Positions 52,273 through 61,214 of a DNA stretch of 64,000 bases are shown in pieces. Position numbers and translations under genes: made by a program. Source of the stretch: an uncultured Alphaproteobacteria bacterium (GTDB taxonomy: Bacteria > Pseudomonadota > Alphaproteobacteria > HIMB59); the NCBI GenBank assembly GCA_902521795.1, contig CABYSX010000002.1:62001-126000 (forward strand), given 5' to 3'. Position 1 is the stretch's first letter, and each line of letters opens with the position of its first letter. Below the pieces are notes generated by a model. It was not told the DNA's origin and searched no databases. It was given only the letters and a program-made list of their open reading frames with translations.

Positions 52273-53379
52273 TTAACTATTATCCGTCTTCAATTTCTTT
52301 TCTAAATATAAACTATACCTCGACATGCCAAAGCAGAATATAAAGAAAACTAGAGAAATAAAAACATAAACCTCGTAATGTAATTTTGCCCAATCAATGT
52401 CTGCAACTGCCGCTCTTCCCACACCAAGTAAATCAAATAAACCAATAATTAAAACAAGTGAAGTATCTTTAAAAAGACCTATGCATGTATTAACTATAGG
52501 TGGAATTGAAATTTTTAAAGCTTGAGGAAGAATAATTTTTCTAGTGCTTTGCCAATATGTCAATCCTAGAGATTGAGCAGCTTCTAATTGTCCTTTGGGT
52601 ATGGCTTGTAATCCTCCTCTTATTGCCTCTGCCATGTACGCGGATTGAAATAAGGTAACAGCAACCAAAGCCCTCAATAAATTATCAGGACGGACACCTT
52701 CTGGTAAAAAGAGAGGTAACATTACATTAGCTGTAAATAGCAATGTAATTAAAGGAACACCCCTAATAAATTCAATAAAAATTATACAAATAGTTTTTAT
52801 TACTGGCATTTTAGATCTTCGACCTAAAGCCAAAATAATGCTTAAGGGAAATGCTAATAGAATGCCCGTTACTCCTAAAAATAAAGTAACAAGAAGTCCT
52901 CCCCATTTACTAGTTCCAACAACATCTAAACCAGCCCCACCATATAAAAGGAAATACCCAATGAATGGAAATAAAAAAGTAAAATAAAGAAAATACTTTC
53001 TGAAAGGTAAATTATCAAAAAATATTCCAACTAAGGCAAAAGGTAATAAGCCATAAACTAAATTAACTCTCCAAGCTTCCTCAACAGGGTAAAATCCATA
53101 AATAAACTGATGAAATCTTACTATAATAATTGCCCAGCAAGCCCCATGTTGGCCAGGTTCAATATTTTTTGAACAGAAAGTCCTGTCTGTTATTTTTTCA
53201 CCTCTAAAATTATTAACAAAATCAGCCTCGAATATTGTCCAATTTAAAAAGAAAGAAGACACTTCATAGATGAAATAAATAGAAAGTATTGTAATTATTC
53301 CGTTAATCCATGATGAGAAAAGATTATTTCTACACCATGAGTAGTATTTATTATGTGTAAATGAAATAGAACTACTCAT
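52273..53379 (-). CDS. aapM: General L-amino-acid ABC transporter permease AapM
   Basis: Inner-membrane permease of the HisMQ family with several N-terminal helices before the conserved core. The EAA loop is visible as [30 protein letters not shown] (quoted in part, about 262-288). At 368 residues it has the extra N-terminal region seen in AapM and BztC. It overlaps aapQ by four bases. Confidence 0.93.
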   Translation of the reverse strand: MSSSISFTHNKYYSWCRNNLFSSWINGIITILSIYFIYEVSSFFLNWTIFEADFVNNFRGEKITDRTFCSKNIEPGQHGACWAIIIVRFHQFIYGFYPVEEAWRVNLVYGLLPFALVGIFFDNLPFRKYFLYFTFLFPFIGYFLLYGGAGLDVVGTSKWGGLLVTLFLGVTGILLAFPLSIILALGRRSKMPVIKTICIIFIEFIRGVPLITLLFTANVMLPLFLPEGVRPDNLLRALVAVTLFQSAYMAEAIRGGLQAIPKGQLEAAQSLGLTYWQSTRKIILPQALKISIPPIVNTCIGLFKDTSLVLIIGLFDLLGVGRAAVADIDWAKLHYEVYVFISLVFFIFCFGMSRYSLYLEKKLKTDNS

Positions 53380-54545
53380 GCGTTACCTTTAAATTGAACA
53401 GCTTTATTATAAATATTCATAAATAACGAAATTGTTAAGCTTATAGTTAAATATGTGATCATCACCATTGACATAATTTCAATCGCTTTACCGGTTTGAT
53501 TTAGAGATATACCACCAAAACCATGAACTAAATCTGCATAACCAATCGCAATTCCTAAAGATGAGTTCTTAGTAAGATTTAAATATTGTGAGGTCAAAGG
53601 TGGAATAATCACTCGTAAAGCCTGAGGTATGACAATCAATCTTAAAACTAAGTTGTTTTTTAAACCTAAAGCTTGTGATGCTTCTCTTTGCCCTTTAGAA
53701 ACAGCCATTATACCAGATCTAACTGTTTCAGAAATGAATGCTGCAGTATAAATTGAAAGACCTAATAGCATTCCCATGAATTCAGGTCTAACAACCATAC
53801 CTCCTTTGAAGTTAAAACCTTTTAAAATAGGATGATCAAAATCTAATGGCATATCCATGATATAGTAAAAAATTATTGGTGTAAAAATTATTAATGCAGA
53901 GTTAACATAAAATATTGGATATTGCTTTCCTGTCTGCTCTTGTTTTTTCTTAAAATATTTTTTTAGAAAAATTGTGAAAATTATTGCAATAACAAAACTC
54001 CATGCAACTATTGAAAATCCATCTTTAAAAATTGGAGATGGGGAGTATATGCCTCTATTAGTAATATAAAAAGTATCAAAAAGCACTAAAGCCTGTTTAA
54101 TCTTGGGAAGGTAAAGCAGAATTGTGTAATATAATATAATTTGTAAAAGCACCGGTACATTTCTTGTAAACTCTACATATACGTAAGCAATATTTCTAAA
54201 TAACCAGTTGCTTGAAAGTCTGATTATGCCAACAAGAAAACCTAGTATAGTGGCAAGAAAACATCCACATATTGAGATCATAAGAGTATTTATTAAACCT
54301 ACTAAATAGGCCCTAAAGTGAGTACTTTCACTTGTATAAGGAATAAGCCTAATACTAATATCGTATCCAGCTGACATATTTAAAAAACCAAAACCGGTTC
54401 CGATGCCTCTTTTTTCTAAATTATAAGCAGTTTGTTGCGTAATAAGATAAATAATTAAAGCGAATATGCCGATTATGAGAGTTTGAACAACTAATGATCT
54501 AATTTTTTCATCAAAAATTAGTTTTCTTAAAAAACTATTAGACAT
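53376..54545 (-). CDS. aapQ: General L-amino-acid ABC transporter permease AapQ
   Basis: Partner permease of AapM. The N-terminal transmembrane helix (about 19-40) is followed by NLEKRGIGTGFGFLNMSAGYDI (split), typical of AapQ/BztB. The EAA loop is VSKGQREASQALGLKNNLVLRLIVIPQALR (quoted in part). 389 residues with about eight helices. It is separated from aapJ by 66 bases containing a strong hairpin. Confidence 0.93.
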   Translation of the reverse strand: MSNSFLRKLIFDEKIRSLVVQTLIIGIFALIIYLITQQTAYNLEKRGIGTGFGFLNMSAGYDISIRLIPYTSESTHFRAYLVGLINTLMISICGCFLATILGFLVGIIRLSSNWLFRNIAYVYVEFTRNVPVLLQIILYYTILLYLPKIKQALVLFDTFYITNRGIYSPSPIFKDGFSIVAWSFVIAIIFTIFLKKYFKKKQEQTGKQYPIFYVNSALIIFTPIIFYYIMDMPLDFDHPILKGFNFKGGMVVRPEFMGMLLGLSIYTAAFISETVRSGIMAVSKGQREASQALGLKNNLVLRLIVIPQALRVIIPPLTSQYLNLTKNSSLGIAIGYADLVHGFGGISLNQTGKAIEIMSMVMITYLTISLTISLFMNIYNKAVQFKGNA

Positions 54546-54570
54546 ATTTTTAACTTATTATTCTTTGAAA

Positions 54571-54602
54571 TTTTCGGGCTATTATTTTAAATAGCCCGAA
54601 AA
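54571..54602 (-). repeat. Intercistronic hairpin between aapJ and aapQ
   Basis: TTTTCGGGCTATT and AATAGCCCGAAAA form a perfect 13-base stem with a six-base loop, just after the aapJ stop. The poly-T tail expected on the minus strand is weak, so it is better read as an mRNA-stabilising or partial-termination structure that keeps binding-protein message above permease message, a pattern known for ABC operons. Confidence 0.6.
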
Positions 54603-54611
54603 AAGTAGATT

Positions 54612-55655
54612 TTATCTAAATGGAGGTGCGTAAAGAATACCACCATCTTTATAGAGAGCGTTTAAACCTCTGGCTATATTAATAGGTGTGTTTACACCAA
54701 TATGCTTTTCAAAACTCTCTGAGTAGTTACCAACTTGTTTGATGATATTGTAAGCCCAATCATCATCTAAGCCTAACCAAGCTCCATAACCAGCACCAGT
54801 ATCTCCTACTTTTGAAACACCAAGTAATCTTAAAGTTTCTGGATCTTTTGAGTTTTTCATTTCATCAACATTATCTGAAGTAATGCCTTTTTCTTCTGCG
54901 ATAATCATAGCATTCAGTGACCATCTTACGATGTCAGCCCATTCACTATCACCGTGTCTTACTGAAGGGCCAAGAGGCTCTTTAGAAATAATTTCTGGTA
55001 ATACCATATGAGCAGAAGGGTCTGGATATCCAGCTCTACTTGCATACAAACCAGATGCGTCAGTGGTATAGATATCACATCTACCAGCTAAGTAAGCAGC
55101 ATCAGCTTCAGAATTTGTTTCAACAGGAATTGGCTCATAAGACATATCGTTAGCTTTGAAATAATCAGCTAAGTTCATTTCAGTTGTTGTACCAACCTGA
55201 ATACAAACAGATGCACCGTCTAATTCAGTTGCACTTGAAACGCCAAGATCTTTTCTAACCATAAAACCTTGTCCATCATAATAGTTAACACCAACAAATT
55301 CTAAACCAAGCTCAACATCTCTTTGCAGAGTCCATGTTGTGTTTCTAGAAAGCATATCGATTTCACCAGATTGAAGAACAGTAAAACGTACTTTTGATGT
55401 GGTTGGAACGAATTCTACTGCATTAGCATCTCCGAAAACAGCAGCTGCAACAGCACGACATACGTCAACGTCAATACCTTCCCACACACCAGCGTCATTT
55501 GGGTTACCAAAACCAGCAAGACCAGTGTTGGAACCACACATTAGTTTTCCTCTTTCTTTAACAATATCAAGTGTGCTTCCGTGACTTCCAGCTATTGCTG
55601 TCGAAACACCAAGAGTTAAAACTAGAGAAATAAACAACGATTTAATTTTTGTCAT
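54612..55655 (-). CDS. aapJ: General L-amino-acid-binding periplasmic protein AapJ
   Basis: Periplasmic solute-binding protein of the AapJQMP importer. The signal peptide ends near STAIA|GSHG (about residue 22). TLDIVKERGKLMCGSNTGLAGFG (split, about 28-50) is the AapJ/BztA start, and WEGIDVDVCRAVAAAVFG (about 58-75), NTTWTLQRDVELGLEFVGVNYYDGQGFMV (split) and GILYAPPFR at the end fit the family. 347 residues. It is preceded by a strong AAGGAGG five bases before the ATG, consistent with high expression. Confidence 0.95.
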   Translation of the reverse strand: MTKIKSLFISLVLTLGVSTAIAGSHGSTLDIVKERGKLMCGSNTGLAGFGNPNDAGVWEGIDVDVCRAVAAAVFGDANAVEFVPTTSKVRFTVLQSGEIDMLSRNTTWTLQRDVELGLEFVGVNYYDGQGFMVRKDLGVSSATELDGASVCIQVGTTTEMNLADYFKANDMSYEPIPVETNSEADAAYLAGRCDIYTTDASGLYASRAGYPDPSAHMVLPEIISKEPLGPSVRHGDSEWADIVRWSLNAMIIAEEKGITSDNVDEMKNSKDPETLRLLGVSKVGDTGAGYGAWLGLDDDWAYNIIKQVGNYSESFEKHIGVNTPINIARGLNALYKDGGILYAPPFR

Positions 55656-55660
55656 CGTTT

Positions 55661-55678
55661 CCTCCTTATATATATAAG
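55661..55678 (-). promoter_or_regulatory. Strong ribosome-binding site of aapJ joined to a palindrome
   Basis: AAGGAGG (55661-55667) lies five bases before the aapJ ATG, one of the best Shine-Dalgarno matches in the window. It overlaps the first bases of a perfect 14-base palindrome CTTATATATATAAG (55665-55678). The palindrome could be an operator or a weak hairpin that partly covers the ribosome-binding site. A TATACT -10-like box lies just upstream. Confidence 0.5.
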
Positions 55679-55718
55679 CCTCGGCAGTATAGACCTATCT
55701 GGAGTAAAACTAAAATGC

Positions 55719-55746
55719 AAAAATACTATGTATTTCCTGTATTTTT
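55719..55746 (-). repeat. Inverted repeat between ugd and aapJ
   Basis: AAAAATAC and GTATTTTT are perfect 8-base arms 12 bases apart in the 124-base gap between the two minus-strand genes. It may be the weak terminator of the upstream dehydrogenase gene or an operator upstream of the aapJ promoter. The stem is AT-rich, so the evidence is limited. Confidence 0.35.
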
Positions 55747-55779
55747 TGAATAGATTTGTTCAAAATTACAGTCTTTGTC

Positions 55780-56949
55780 TTAATCTTGATTAAATATGTC
55801 TCTAGTAAAAATCTTGTCTTTTACATCATTTAGCTCTGCATGGCTTCTATTGCAAAGAATTAAATCAGCATCTTTTTTGAATAATTCTAAATCTTGATAA
55901 ACCTCTGAATTGAAAAATTGTTTTTCTTTCAACAAAGGTTCATAAACTATCACTTTAATACCTTTTGCTTTAACTCTTTTCATAATTCCTTGCATACTTG
56001 ACTCTCTTATATTGTCTGATCCCTCTTTCATAATTAGTTTATAAACACCAACTGTTTTGGGTTTTAATTTTGCAATCTCTAATCCTATGAAGTCTTTTCG
56101 CATTGAATTTGATTCTATGATTGCCTCCATAATTTTTTGGGGGACTTTATCAAAGTTTGCTAATAATTGTTTTGTATCTTTTGGTAAACAGTATCCCCCG
56201 TATCCAAATGAGGGATTATTGTAGAAATCTCCTATCCTAGGATCTAGGCTTACACCTTGAATTATTTCTTTTGTATTTAAACCTTTTGACATTGCAAATG
56301 AATCTAGTTCATTAAAAAATGTAACTCTCATAGCTAAGTATGCATTAGAAAATAATTTTGAAGACTCTGCTTCTGTAGAATTTGTGTAAATAGTTTGAAC
56401 ATCTTTATTTAGTGATGCATCGATCAATAATTTTGCAAACTCTTTTCCTTTTTCAGAATGTGAGCCTATTACAATTCTTGAAGGATAAAGACTATCCTTT
56501 AAAGCCCTGCCCTCTCTTAAAAATTCAGGTACAAAAATAATTTCTAAATTAGGAAACTTGTTTTGTATTTTTTTAACATATCCAACTGGTACAGTTGATC
56601 GAATAATTACAGTAGGATTAGAATTAGATTTTTGAATATTTTTTAATGATTGTTCGATTGAAGAAGTATCAAATTTATTTGTCTCAATATCATAGTTAGT
56701 TGGAGTAGCTATAATAACAATATCAAAATTATCAATTTCAGAAGGATAATTATTAACTGTTTTTAAATTTAATTTCTTTGATGATAAATATTCTGATACT
56801 TCCTTATCTTCTATTGGTGAAATTCCATTTATAAGGTTCTTTGATTTTGAAGTATCTAAATCGAAGCAGGTTACTTCATTGTGTTGAGATAGAAGTACAG
56901 CGTTTGCTGTTCCTACATATCCCAGCCCTAATACTAATATTTTCAACAT
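55780..56949 (-). CDS. UDP-glucose/GDP-mannose dehydrogenase family protein
   Basis: NAD-dependent oxidation of a nucleotide sugar to its uronic acid for surface polysaccharide. VLGLGYVGTANAVLLS (about 5-20) is the NAD loop, IRSTVPVGYV (about 116) and FVPEFLREGRALKDSLYPSRIVIG (split) lead to the active site, and the catalytic Cys lies in YGGYCLPKDTKQL (about 240-252). 389 residues, the short UDP-glucose-dehydrogenase type. It is divergent from fhs. UDP-glucose is the likely substrate, but GDP-mannose or UDP-GlcNAc cannot be excluded. Confidence 0.88.
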   Translation of the reverse strand: MLKILVLGLGYVGTANAVLLSQHNEVTCFDLDTSKSKNLINGISPIEDKEVSEYLSSKKLNLKTVNNYPSEIDNFDIVIIATPTNYDIETNKFDTSSIEQSLKNIQKSNSNPTVIIRSTVPVGYVKKIQNKFPNLEIIFVPEFLREGRALKDSLYPSRIVIGSHSEKGKEFAKLLIDASLNKDVQTIYTNSTEAESSKLFSNAYLAMRVTFFNELDSFAMSKGLNTKEIIQGVSLDPRIGDFYNNPSFGYGGYCLPKDTKQLLANFDKVPQKIMEAIIESNSMRKDFIGLEIAKLKPKTVGVYKLIMKEGSDNIRESSMQGIMKRVKAKGIKVIVYEPLLKEKQFFNSEVYQDLELFKKDADLILCNRSHAELNDVKDKIFTRDIFNQD

Positions 56950-57086
56950 TTTTAAACTATTATAAATATCATATGTAACAATGACTTTTTTATGAAATTA
57001 AATTTTTCATGCGACACATAGGCTAAAAAATAATGGAGTATTTTGTATTTTTTATACTTAAATAGCTTAAATATTTATGAAGTTAT

Positions 57087-57103
57087 TGGTATATTGTATA
57101 CCA
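57087..57103. promoter_or_regulatory. Perfect palindrome upstream of fhs (GntR-like operator candidate)
   Basis: TGGTATA-TTG-TATACCA is a perfect 17-base dyad with a three-base centre, 29 bases before the fhs ATG. Its TTGTATACCA half matches the TNGTNNACNA-type sites used by FCD-class GntR regulators. It lies between the dehydrogenase gene and fhs, where a promoter and operator are expected. No GntR gene is in the window. Confidence 0.5.
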
Positions 57104-57131
57104 CAATTTTTGGGAAAGGATCCAAAATTCG

Positions 57132-58802
57132 ATGTCAGATATAGAGATTGCAAGAGCTGCTAAAAAAATTCACATAAGAGATGTTGCCGCTAAAGTAAAT
57201 ATTCCAGAGGAAAATTTAATTCCTTATGGTCATGATGCAGCAAAAATAAATTTTGATTTTATTGAAAAAAGTAAATCCAACCCTGATGGAAAATTAATAC
57301 TAGTTACTGCTATTAATCCAACTCCAGCTGGAGAGGGCAAAACTACTACTTCTGTTGGCTTAAATGACGGACTAAATAAAATTGGAAAAAAATCTATAGT
57401 TTGTCTTAGAGAGCCTAGTCTTGGACCTTGTTTTGGAATGAAAGGTGGTGCCGCAGGTGGAGGTTATGCTCAAGTAGTACCTATGGAAGAAATAAATCTT
57501 CATTTCACTGGCGACTTTCATGCAATAACTTCTGCACATAATTTATTGTCTTCATTAATTGATAATCATATTTATTGGGGAAATGAATTACAAATTGATC
57601 AAAGAAGAATTACATGGGGAAGAGTTGTTGATTTAGGTGACAGGTCATTAAGAAAAGTAAATGTCAATCTTGGGGGAGTATCTAACGGATTTCCTAGAGA
57701 AGATAAATTTGATATCACAGTAGCAAGTGAGATAATGGCAATTTTTTGTTTAGCAAATGATATTAACGATCTTCAAAAAAGAATTGGTGGCATAATCATA
57801 GCCTATAAGAGAGATAAATCTCCTATATATGCAAGAGATCTAAAAGCTGATGGGCCAATGACAGTTTTATTAAAAAATGCATTAATGCCTAACTTAGTTC
57901 AAACATTAGAAAATAATCCTGCCATAATTCACGGTGGTCCTTTTGCTAATATTGCACATGGATGTAACACAGTCATAGCAACTAAAGCTGGCTTAAAACT
58001 TGCAGATTATGTTGTAACTGAAGCTGGATTTGGAGCAGATCTAGGAGCTGAAAAATTTTTAGATATTAAATGTCGTAAAGCTGGATTAACCCCAAGTGTT
58101 GTTGTTATTGTTGCTACAGTAAGAGCGTTAAAATCTCATGGTGGTGTTGAAAAAGGTGATCTTAATAATGAAAATGTCTCTGCAGTTGAAAAGGGTTTTG
58201 AGAATTTACAGAGACATATTGAAAATATTCAATCTTTTGGACTTAAACCGATTGTGGCTATTAATAGTTTTACACTTGATACTGAAGCAGAAAGTAAAAT
58301 TATCTCTGATGGTTGTGAAAAATTGGGAATAAAAGCGGTCCTTTGTTCTCATTGGGCTAATGGTAGTGATGGTACTTTAGAATTAGCAGAAGAAGTTGTA
58401 AAAATTAGTGAGTCTAGTGATCCATCAAAATTTAAGTTTATATATGAGGACAACATATCATTAGAGGAAAAAATTCGCTCTGTAGCTCAAAAAATATACA
58501 GGGCAGATGACATTGTAATTGATAAATCTGTAAGTGATCAGCTTAAAGTTTTTGAAGAGAGTGGTTATGGAGAACTTCCAATTTGTATTGCTAAAACGCA
58601 ATATAGTTTTTCAACTAACCCATCTTTAAGGGGTGCTCCAAATGGTTTTACCGTACCTGTTAGGGAGGTAAGGCTTTCTGCAGGTGCTGGATTCATAGTG
58701 GTGGTAACTGGAGCCATAATGACTATGCCAGGATTACCCAGAGTCCCGAGTGCTAATTCTATTATGTTAGATGAATATGGCTTAATTCAAGGATTATTTT
58801 AA
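57132..58802 (+). CDS. fhs: Formate--tetrahydrofolate ligase
   Basis: ATP-dependent formation of 10-formyl-THF from formate, a one-carbon entry step. The P-loop is [14 protein letters not shown] (about 63-76). [41 protein letters not shown] (quoted in part, from about 92) is the hallmark folate/formyl phosphate region, and [13 protein letters not shown] and [19 protein letters not shown] (split) lie near the end. 556 residues, full length. A GGAAAGGA ribosome-binding site precedes the ATG. Marine alphaproteobacteria use Fhs in oxidising methyl groups and formate. Confidence 0.97.
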   Translation: MSDIEIARAAKKIHIRDVAAKVNIPEENLIPYGHDAAKINFDFIEKSKSNPDGKLILVTAINPTPAGEGKTTTSVGLNDGLNKIGKKSIVCLREPSLGPCFGMKGGAAGGGYAQVVPMEEINLHFTGDFHAITSAHNLLSSLIDNHIYWGNELQIDQRRITWGRVVDLGDRSLRKVNVNLGGVSNGFPREDKFDITVASEIMAIFCLANDINDLQKRIGGIIIAYKRDKSPIYARDLKADGPMTVLLKNALMPNLVQTLENNPAIIHGGPFANIAHGCNTVIATKAGLKLADYVVTEAGFGADLGAEKFLDIKCRKAGLTPSVVVIVATVRALKSHGGVEKGDLNNENVSAVEKGFENLQRHIENIQSFGLKPIVAINSFTLDTEAESKIISDGCEKLGIKAVLCSHWANGSDGTLELAEEVVKISESSDPSKFKFIYEDNISLEEKIRSVAQKIYRADDIVIDKSVSDQLKVFEESGYGELPICIAKTQYSFSTNPSLRGAPNGFTVPVREVRLSAGAGFIVVVTGAIMTMPGLPRVPSANSIMLDEYGLIQGLF

Positions 58803-58851
58803 TAAGCCAAAATTTACTCTACATATCCACTAAATGGGATATATTACGCTT

Positions 58852-59244
58852 ATGTACTCAAAAACAACCTTTGGGATTACTGTAACTGTTACCCCATATT
58901 TTTTAGAGGATCAATCATCGCCTAATGAAAGTCATTATGTTTGGGCATACCAAGTCAATATCAGAAATGCTAGTACTGAAACAATGAAACTTAACCACAG
59001 AAATTGGGTTATTATTGATGGTAATGGAAAAATTATAAATGTTCAAGGTGAGGGAGTAGTTGGAGAATTTCCTGTACTGAAACCTGGGCAAAGCTTTGAA
59101 TATACCAGCGGAACACCTCTTAAAACCACCAATGGTATTATGCAAGGATTCTACTTAATGTCTTTAGATGATGGTAAGCAACTTAAAGTTGATATCCCAG
59201 CTTTCTCTCTTGACAGCCCTTATAACAAAAAAAATTTTCACTAA
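58852..59244 (+). CDS. apaG: ApaG/CorD-family protein
   Basis: Immunoglobulin-like (FN3-type) small protein of about 130 residues, function poorly known. The start is taken at MYSKTTFGITVTVTPYFLED, the family N-terminus; the track's ATG six codons upstream adds unconserved residues. YVWAYQVNIRNASTETMKL, LNHRNWVIIDGNGK, VQGEGVVGEFPVLKPGQSFEYTSGTPL (quoted in part) and GFYLMSLDDG are ApaG landmarks. It lies between fhs and trkH on the same strand. Confidence 0.92.
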   Translation: MYSKTTFGITVTVTPYFLEDQSSPNESHYVWAYQVNIRNASTETMKLNHRNWVIIDGNGKIINVQGEGVVGEFPVLKPGQSFEYTSGTPLKTTNGIMQGFYLMSLDDGKQLKVDIPAFSLDSPYNKKNFH

Positions 59245-59255
59245 TATAAAAATCT

Positions 59256-60704
59256 ATGTTAAATCTAAAACCTATAGCTTTTGTTGTTGGATCTGTAGTA
59301 TGTGCTGTTGGTTTTTTACTTTTTTTACCACTTATTACAGAGATAATTTATAAAACTGAGTCATGGCAGTCTTATGTCGTTCCAATACTTTTATATGTTA
59401 TAATTGGAGGGTCTTTAGTTATTACAAATCGAAATGTAGAATTTAATTTGACTATCAGAGATGCATTTGTAATGACAATACTATCATGGTTATTGATGTC
59501 CATCCTGTGCGCTGTTCCATTTATTTATACTCAATCTGATCTGAGCATTATTGATGCTATTTTTGAGTCAATGAGTGGTATTACTACTACTGGTGCTACT
59601 ACTCTTAATAGCCTAGATGAGCTACCGAAAGGAATACTTATTTGGAGAGCTCTATTACAATGGTTAGGAGGAATTGGAATTGTTGTAATTGCTCTTTTTG
59701 TTCTTCCTTTTTTAAAAGTAGGTGGAATGCAACTCTTTCACTTGGAAGGCGATGATCCTTATGAAAAATTTCTTCCAAAAATTTCTTCTGTTGTAAAAAA
59801 AATAATATTCATTTACACAGCTCTTACATTTTTTTTATTTTTTTTATATTCAATTAATGGAATGAGTTTATTTGATGCTCTTGCTCATAGTTTTACTACA
59901 ATTTCAACAGGCGGATTTTCAACTCACAACGAGTCTTTTGGCTATTTTCAAAGTAATTCCATACTTTTAGTAGCAATTATATTTATGATATTGGGAAGTT
60001 TTCCTTTTCTGGTTCTTGCTCAAATTAATTTAAAAAATATTAATACTATTTTTAAAGATCAACAGGTAAAAGTTTTCCTTTTAATTTTATTTTTATCTAT
60101 CGTAATTATTTATTTTCTTGCGGAAAAGTACTTATTTGGGTCTATTTTTGATAAGGTTCTAGTTATTTCATTTAATACAATTTCAATAATTTCAGGCACA
60201 GGCTATATTAGCGAAAATTTTGAAGATTGGGGAAATTATGCTTCAGTTTTATTTCTTTTACTGATGTTTATTGGAGGATGTGCCGGTTCAACAACTGGTG
60301 GATTGAAGATATTTCGTTTTCAAATTTTATTTAAATATTTAAATCTTCATCTAAAAAAAATGCTACAACCTCACGCCGTAAGCGTTAGCCATTTTAATGG
60401 AAAAAAAATACCAGATACTACTTATGACTCAGTCATGAGTTTTTTCTTTTTATATATTTTCACATTTGCTTTATCGGCATTGTTTTTATCTTTTACTGGT
60501 TTAGACTTTATTACCTGTATTTCAGCAGCAGCATCAGCAATATCTAATGTTGGACCTGGCCTAGGCGAGCTTATAGGCCCTGAAGGTAATTATAATGTGC
60601 TCAATGGTTACTCAAAGTTTATTTTAATTTTAACTATGTTTTTAGGAAGATTAGAAATGTTAACTATTTTAATTATTTTTTTTCCAGCTTTTTGGAGAGA
60701 TTAA
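59256..60704 (+). CDS. trkH: TrkH-family potassium transporter
   Basis: Membrane K+ uptake subunit with four pore-loop repeats. SMSGITTTGATTLNSLDELPKGILIWRALLQWLGGIGIVVIA (quoted in part, about 108-148) is the first selectivity loop. FTTISTGGFSTHNESFGYF (split, about 211) and MFIGGCAGSTTGGLKIFR (about 342) are later loops, and SAIGNVGPG-like SAISNVGPGLGELIG the last. 482 residues with about ten helices. The cytoplasmic partner TrkA is not in the window. Its TAA stop shares bases with the stop of the convergent gene. Confidence 0.95.
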   Translation: MLNLKPIAFVVGSVVCAVGFLLFLPLITEIIYKTESWQSYVVPILLYVIIGGSLVITNRNVEFNLTIRDAFVMTILSWLLMSILCAVPFIYTQSDLSIIDAIFESMSGITTTGATTLNSLDELPKGILIWRALLQWLGGIGIVVIALFVLPFLKVGGMQLFHLEGDDPYEKFLPKISSVVKKIIFIYTALTFFLFFLYSINGMSLFDALAHSFTTISTGGFSTHNESFGYFQSNSILLVAIIFMILGSFPFLVLAQINLKNINTIFKDQQVKVFLLILFLSIVIIYFLAEKYLFGSIFDKVLVISFNTISIISGTGYISENFEDWGNYASVLFLLLMFIGGCAGSTTGGLKIFRFQILFKYLNLHLKKMLQPHAVSVSHFNGKKIPDTTYDSVMSFFFLYIFTFALSALFLSFTGLDFITCISAAASAISNVGPGLGELIGPEGNYNVLNGYSKFILILTMFLGRLEMLTILIIFFPAFWRD

Positions 60705-61204
60705 TTTACTGATTTCAATTCTTTACTAAGTCTACTAATTACATCGAATTGAGTGTTTGTAATAATTTCATCAAAGTCTTTAAGGCTAAATGTACCGGTA
60801 ATAGATCCAAAAGAGTTTACTTTTCCTTTAATTTGTTTTTTTTGAGATAAGGTAGGTTTCTCTAAAATTACCCTAAAATTAAATGAGATTTCAACCCTTT
60901 TGCCCTCAGATATATTTGTAATCTTTTGAATATAATTAGAGGTATAAAACATCATATTACCCTCAACACCATTAACTTTGACTCTATTATTAAACCAATA
61001 ATTTAACTTACTTTTAAAATCATCAGGAAAAGTTTCATCAATTATCAATGATTTAGTGACAGTATCAAAATATGAAACTTCCAAGGATAACAATTTTGAT
61101 TTAATTTTTTCAGAATTAGCAAAGCCAATACCCATAAAAAATATTAAGGCAATTAATAGTAAATTTTTATAAAATGTCGTTAAATTAAAAGAAATAGATA
61201 CCAT
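60701..61204 (-). CDS. Exported protein of unknown function
   Basis: 167 residues. An N-terminal hydrophobic segment at about 13-28 (NLLLIALIFFMGIGFANS) looks like a signal peptide; the start may be internal to the listed ATG. The mature part is mostly beta, with alternating hydrophobic residues, e.g. VKVNGVEGNMMFYTSNYIQKI and VEISFNFRVILE, and ends with a helix. I do not recognise a family. It lies after the O-antigen-ligase gene and converges with trkH, with stops overlapping by four bases. Role in envelope or polysaccharide is only suggested by position. Confidence 0.65.
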   Translation of the reverse strand: MVSISFNLTTFYKNLLLIALIFFMGIGFANSEKIKSKLLSLEVSYFDTVTKSLIIDETFPDDFKSKLNYWFNNRVKVNGVEGNMMFYTSNYIQKITNISEGKRVEISFNFRVILEKPTLSQKKQIKGKVNSFGSITGTFSLKDFDEIITNTQFDVISRLSKELKSVN

Positions 61205-61214
61205 TTTTATAAAA

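Noticed and set aside
56950-57131. Riboswitch (glycine- or THF-type) upstream of fhs
   Set aside because: No recognisable conserved core; only a short DNA palindrome is present.
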